DNA of 64,000 nt, taken from assembly GCF_036320965.1 (NCBI RefSeq), contig NC_092281.1, positions 9,215,392-9,279,391 of the forward strand. Direction: 5' to 3'. Under the pieces are notes generated by a model. It did no database searches, was not told the DNA's origin, and saw only the letters and a program-made list of their open reading frames with translations. Of this stretch, positions 62,879 to 64,000 are shown piece after piece. Source of the stretch: Panulirus ornatus (taxonomy: Eukaryota > Arthropoda > Malacostraca > Decapoda > Palinuridae). Each line of letters begins with the position of its first letter. Positions within the stretch are counted from its first letter, which is position 1. A program made the translations under genes and the position numbers.

Positions 62879-63017
62879 ATACAGGTATATTCCTATGAGT
62901 CCACAGGGAAAATGAAACACGAAATTGGGAACTTTTCGTGTTTCATTTTCCCCGTGGACTCATAGGAATATCTTGATCACGCGCAAAATTGTGATCCTTT
63001 CCAACATACAGGTATAT
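62879..63017. mobile_element. Fold-back insertion with 12-bp flanking direct repeats
   Basis: Left arm 62887-62924 and right arm 62934-62971 are 38-bp inverted repeats differing at one position, around the 9-nt loop TTGGGAACT. The right arm continues as TCTTGATCACGCGCAAAATT GTGATCCTTTCC. The 12-mer ATACAGGTATAT occurs at both edges (62879-62890 and 63006-63017), as expected of a target-site duplication. The right-arm sequence matches, from memory, the end of an abundant decapod retroelement-associated repeat. The structure fits a 5'-truncated insertion in which the element end was copied twice in opposite directions. No coding region remains, and the class (non-LTR or Penelope-like) is inference. 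Confidence 0.78.
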
Positions 63018-63978
<961 letters not shown>

Positions 63979-64000
63979 TATACAGTAACAGATTATTGGT

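Overview
This window looks like non-coding DNA from a decapod crustacean nuclear genome. The evidence is very dense long dinucleotide microsatellites ((GA/CT)n, (AT)n, (GT/CA)n; about 3.5 kb by hand tally, roughly 5% of the window), many minisatellites, tRNA-derived SINE pieces, and two dispersed repeats that I recall from lobster, crayfish and shrimp genomes: a short hairpin element beginning next to (AT)n, and a repeat 3' end reading TCATAGGAATATCTTGATCA. The taxonomic call rests on composition and recalled motifs, not on a gene. There is no prokaryotic organisation, operon, rRNA, CRISPR or convincing complete gene.

Layout. 0-7 kb: mostly single-copy-looking DNA, the first 21-bp palindromic array element (2.13-2.48 kb), and a run of minisatellites (19 bp at 2.98 kb, 20 bp at 3.6 kb, about 101 bp higher-order at 4.56 kb, 18 bp at 5.88 kb). 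7-20 kb: two more pieces of the 21-bp family, a 29-bp minisatellite, a diverged duplication flanking a (CT)n tract, and many microsatellites. 19.3-20.3 kb: a 40-bp unit embedded in (GA)n, with two direct copies and one inverted copy. 20-31 kb: diverged tandem repeats, a tRNA-derived SINE (26.15 kb), a 55-bp tandem duplication and a second SINE family on the minus strand (28.55 kb). 31.4-34 kb: an old direct duplication of about 1.1-1.2 kb, with (AT)n and a hairpin element inside the second copy. 34-43 kb: compound microsatellites, the richest (GA)n cluster (38.3-38.9 kb), a fourth 21-bp element (39.65 kb) and a pyrimidine-rich tract (40.4-41.3 kb). 43-55 kb: a tetranucleotide field, a recent 80-bp tandem duplication (49.64 kb), the best preserved 21-bp palindromic element (50.2 kb) and a 16-bp array open in several frames. 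55-64 kb: a 38-bp minisatellite, the only candidate internal exon with matching splice signals (56001-56087, low confidence), a truncated SINE, further minisatellites, and a fold-back insertion with a 12-bp direct repeat at each end (62.88-63.02 kb).

Genes. No protein family could be assigned with confidence. Most open frames are by-products of repeats with no stop codons (SLSLSL/RERERE, VCVCVC, IYIYIY, HTHTHT). The region is best read as intergenic or long-intron DNA. The most unusual item is the 21-bp family: five loci in 64 kb, where arms of 21-22-bp units run in opposite directions around a hairpin built from AGGTCA/TGACCT blocks.
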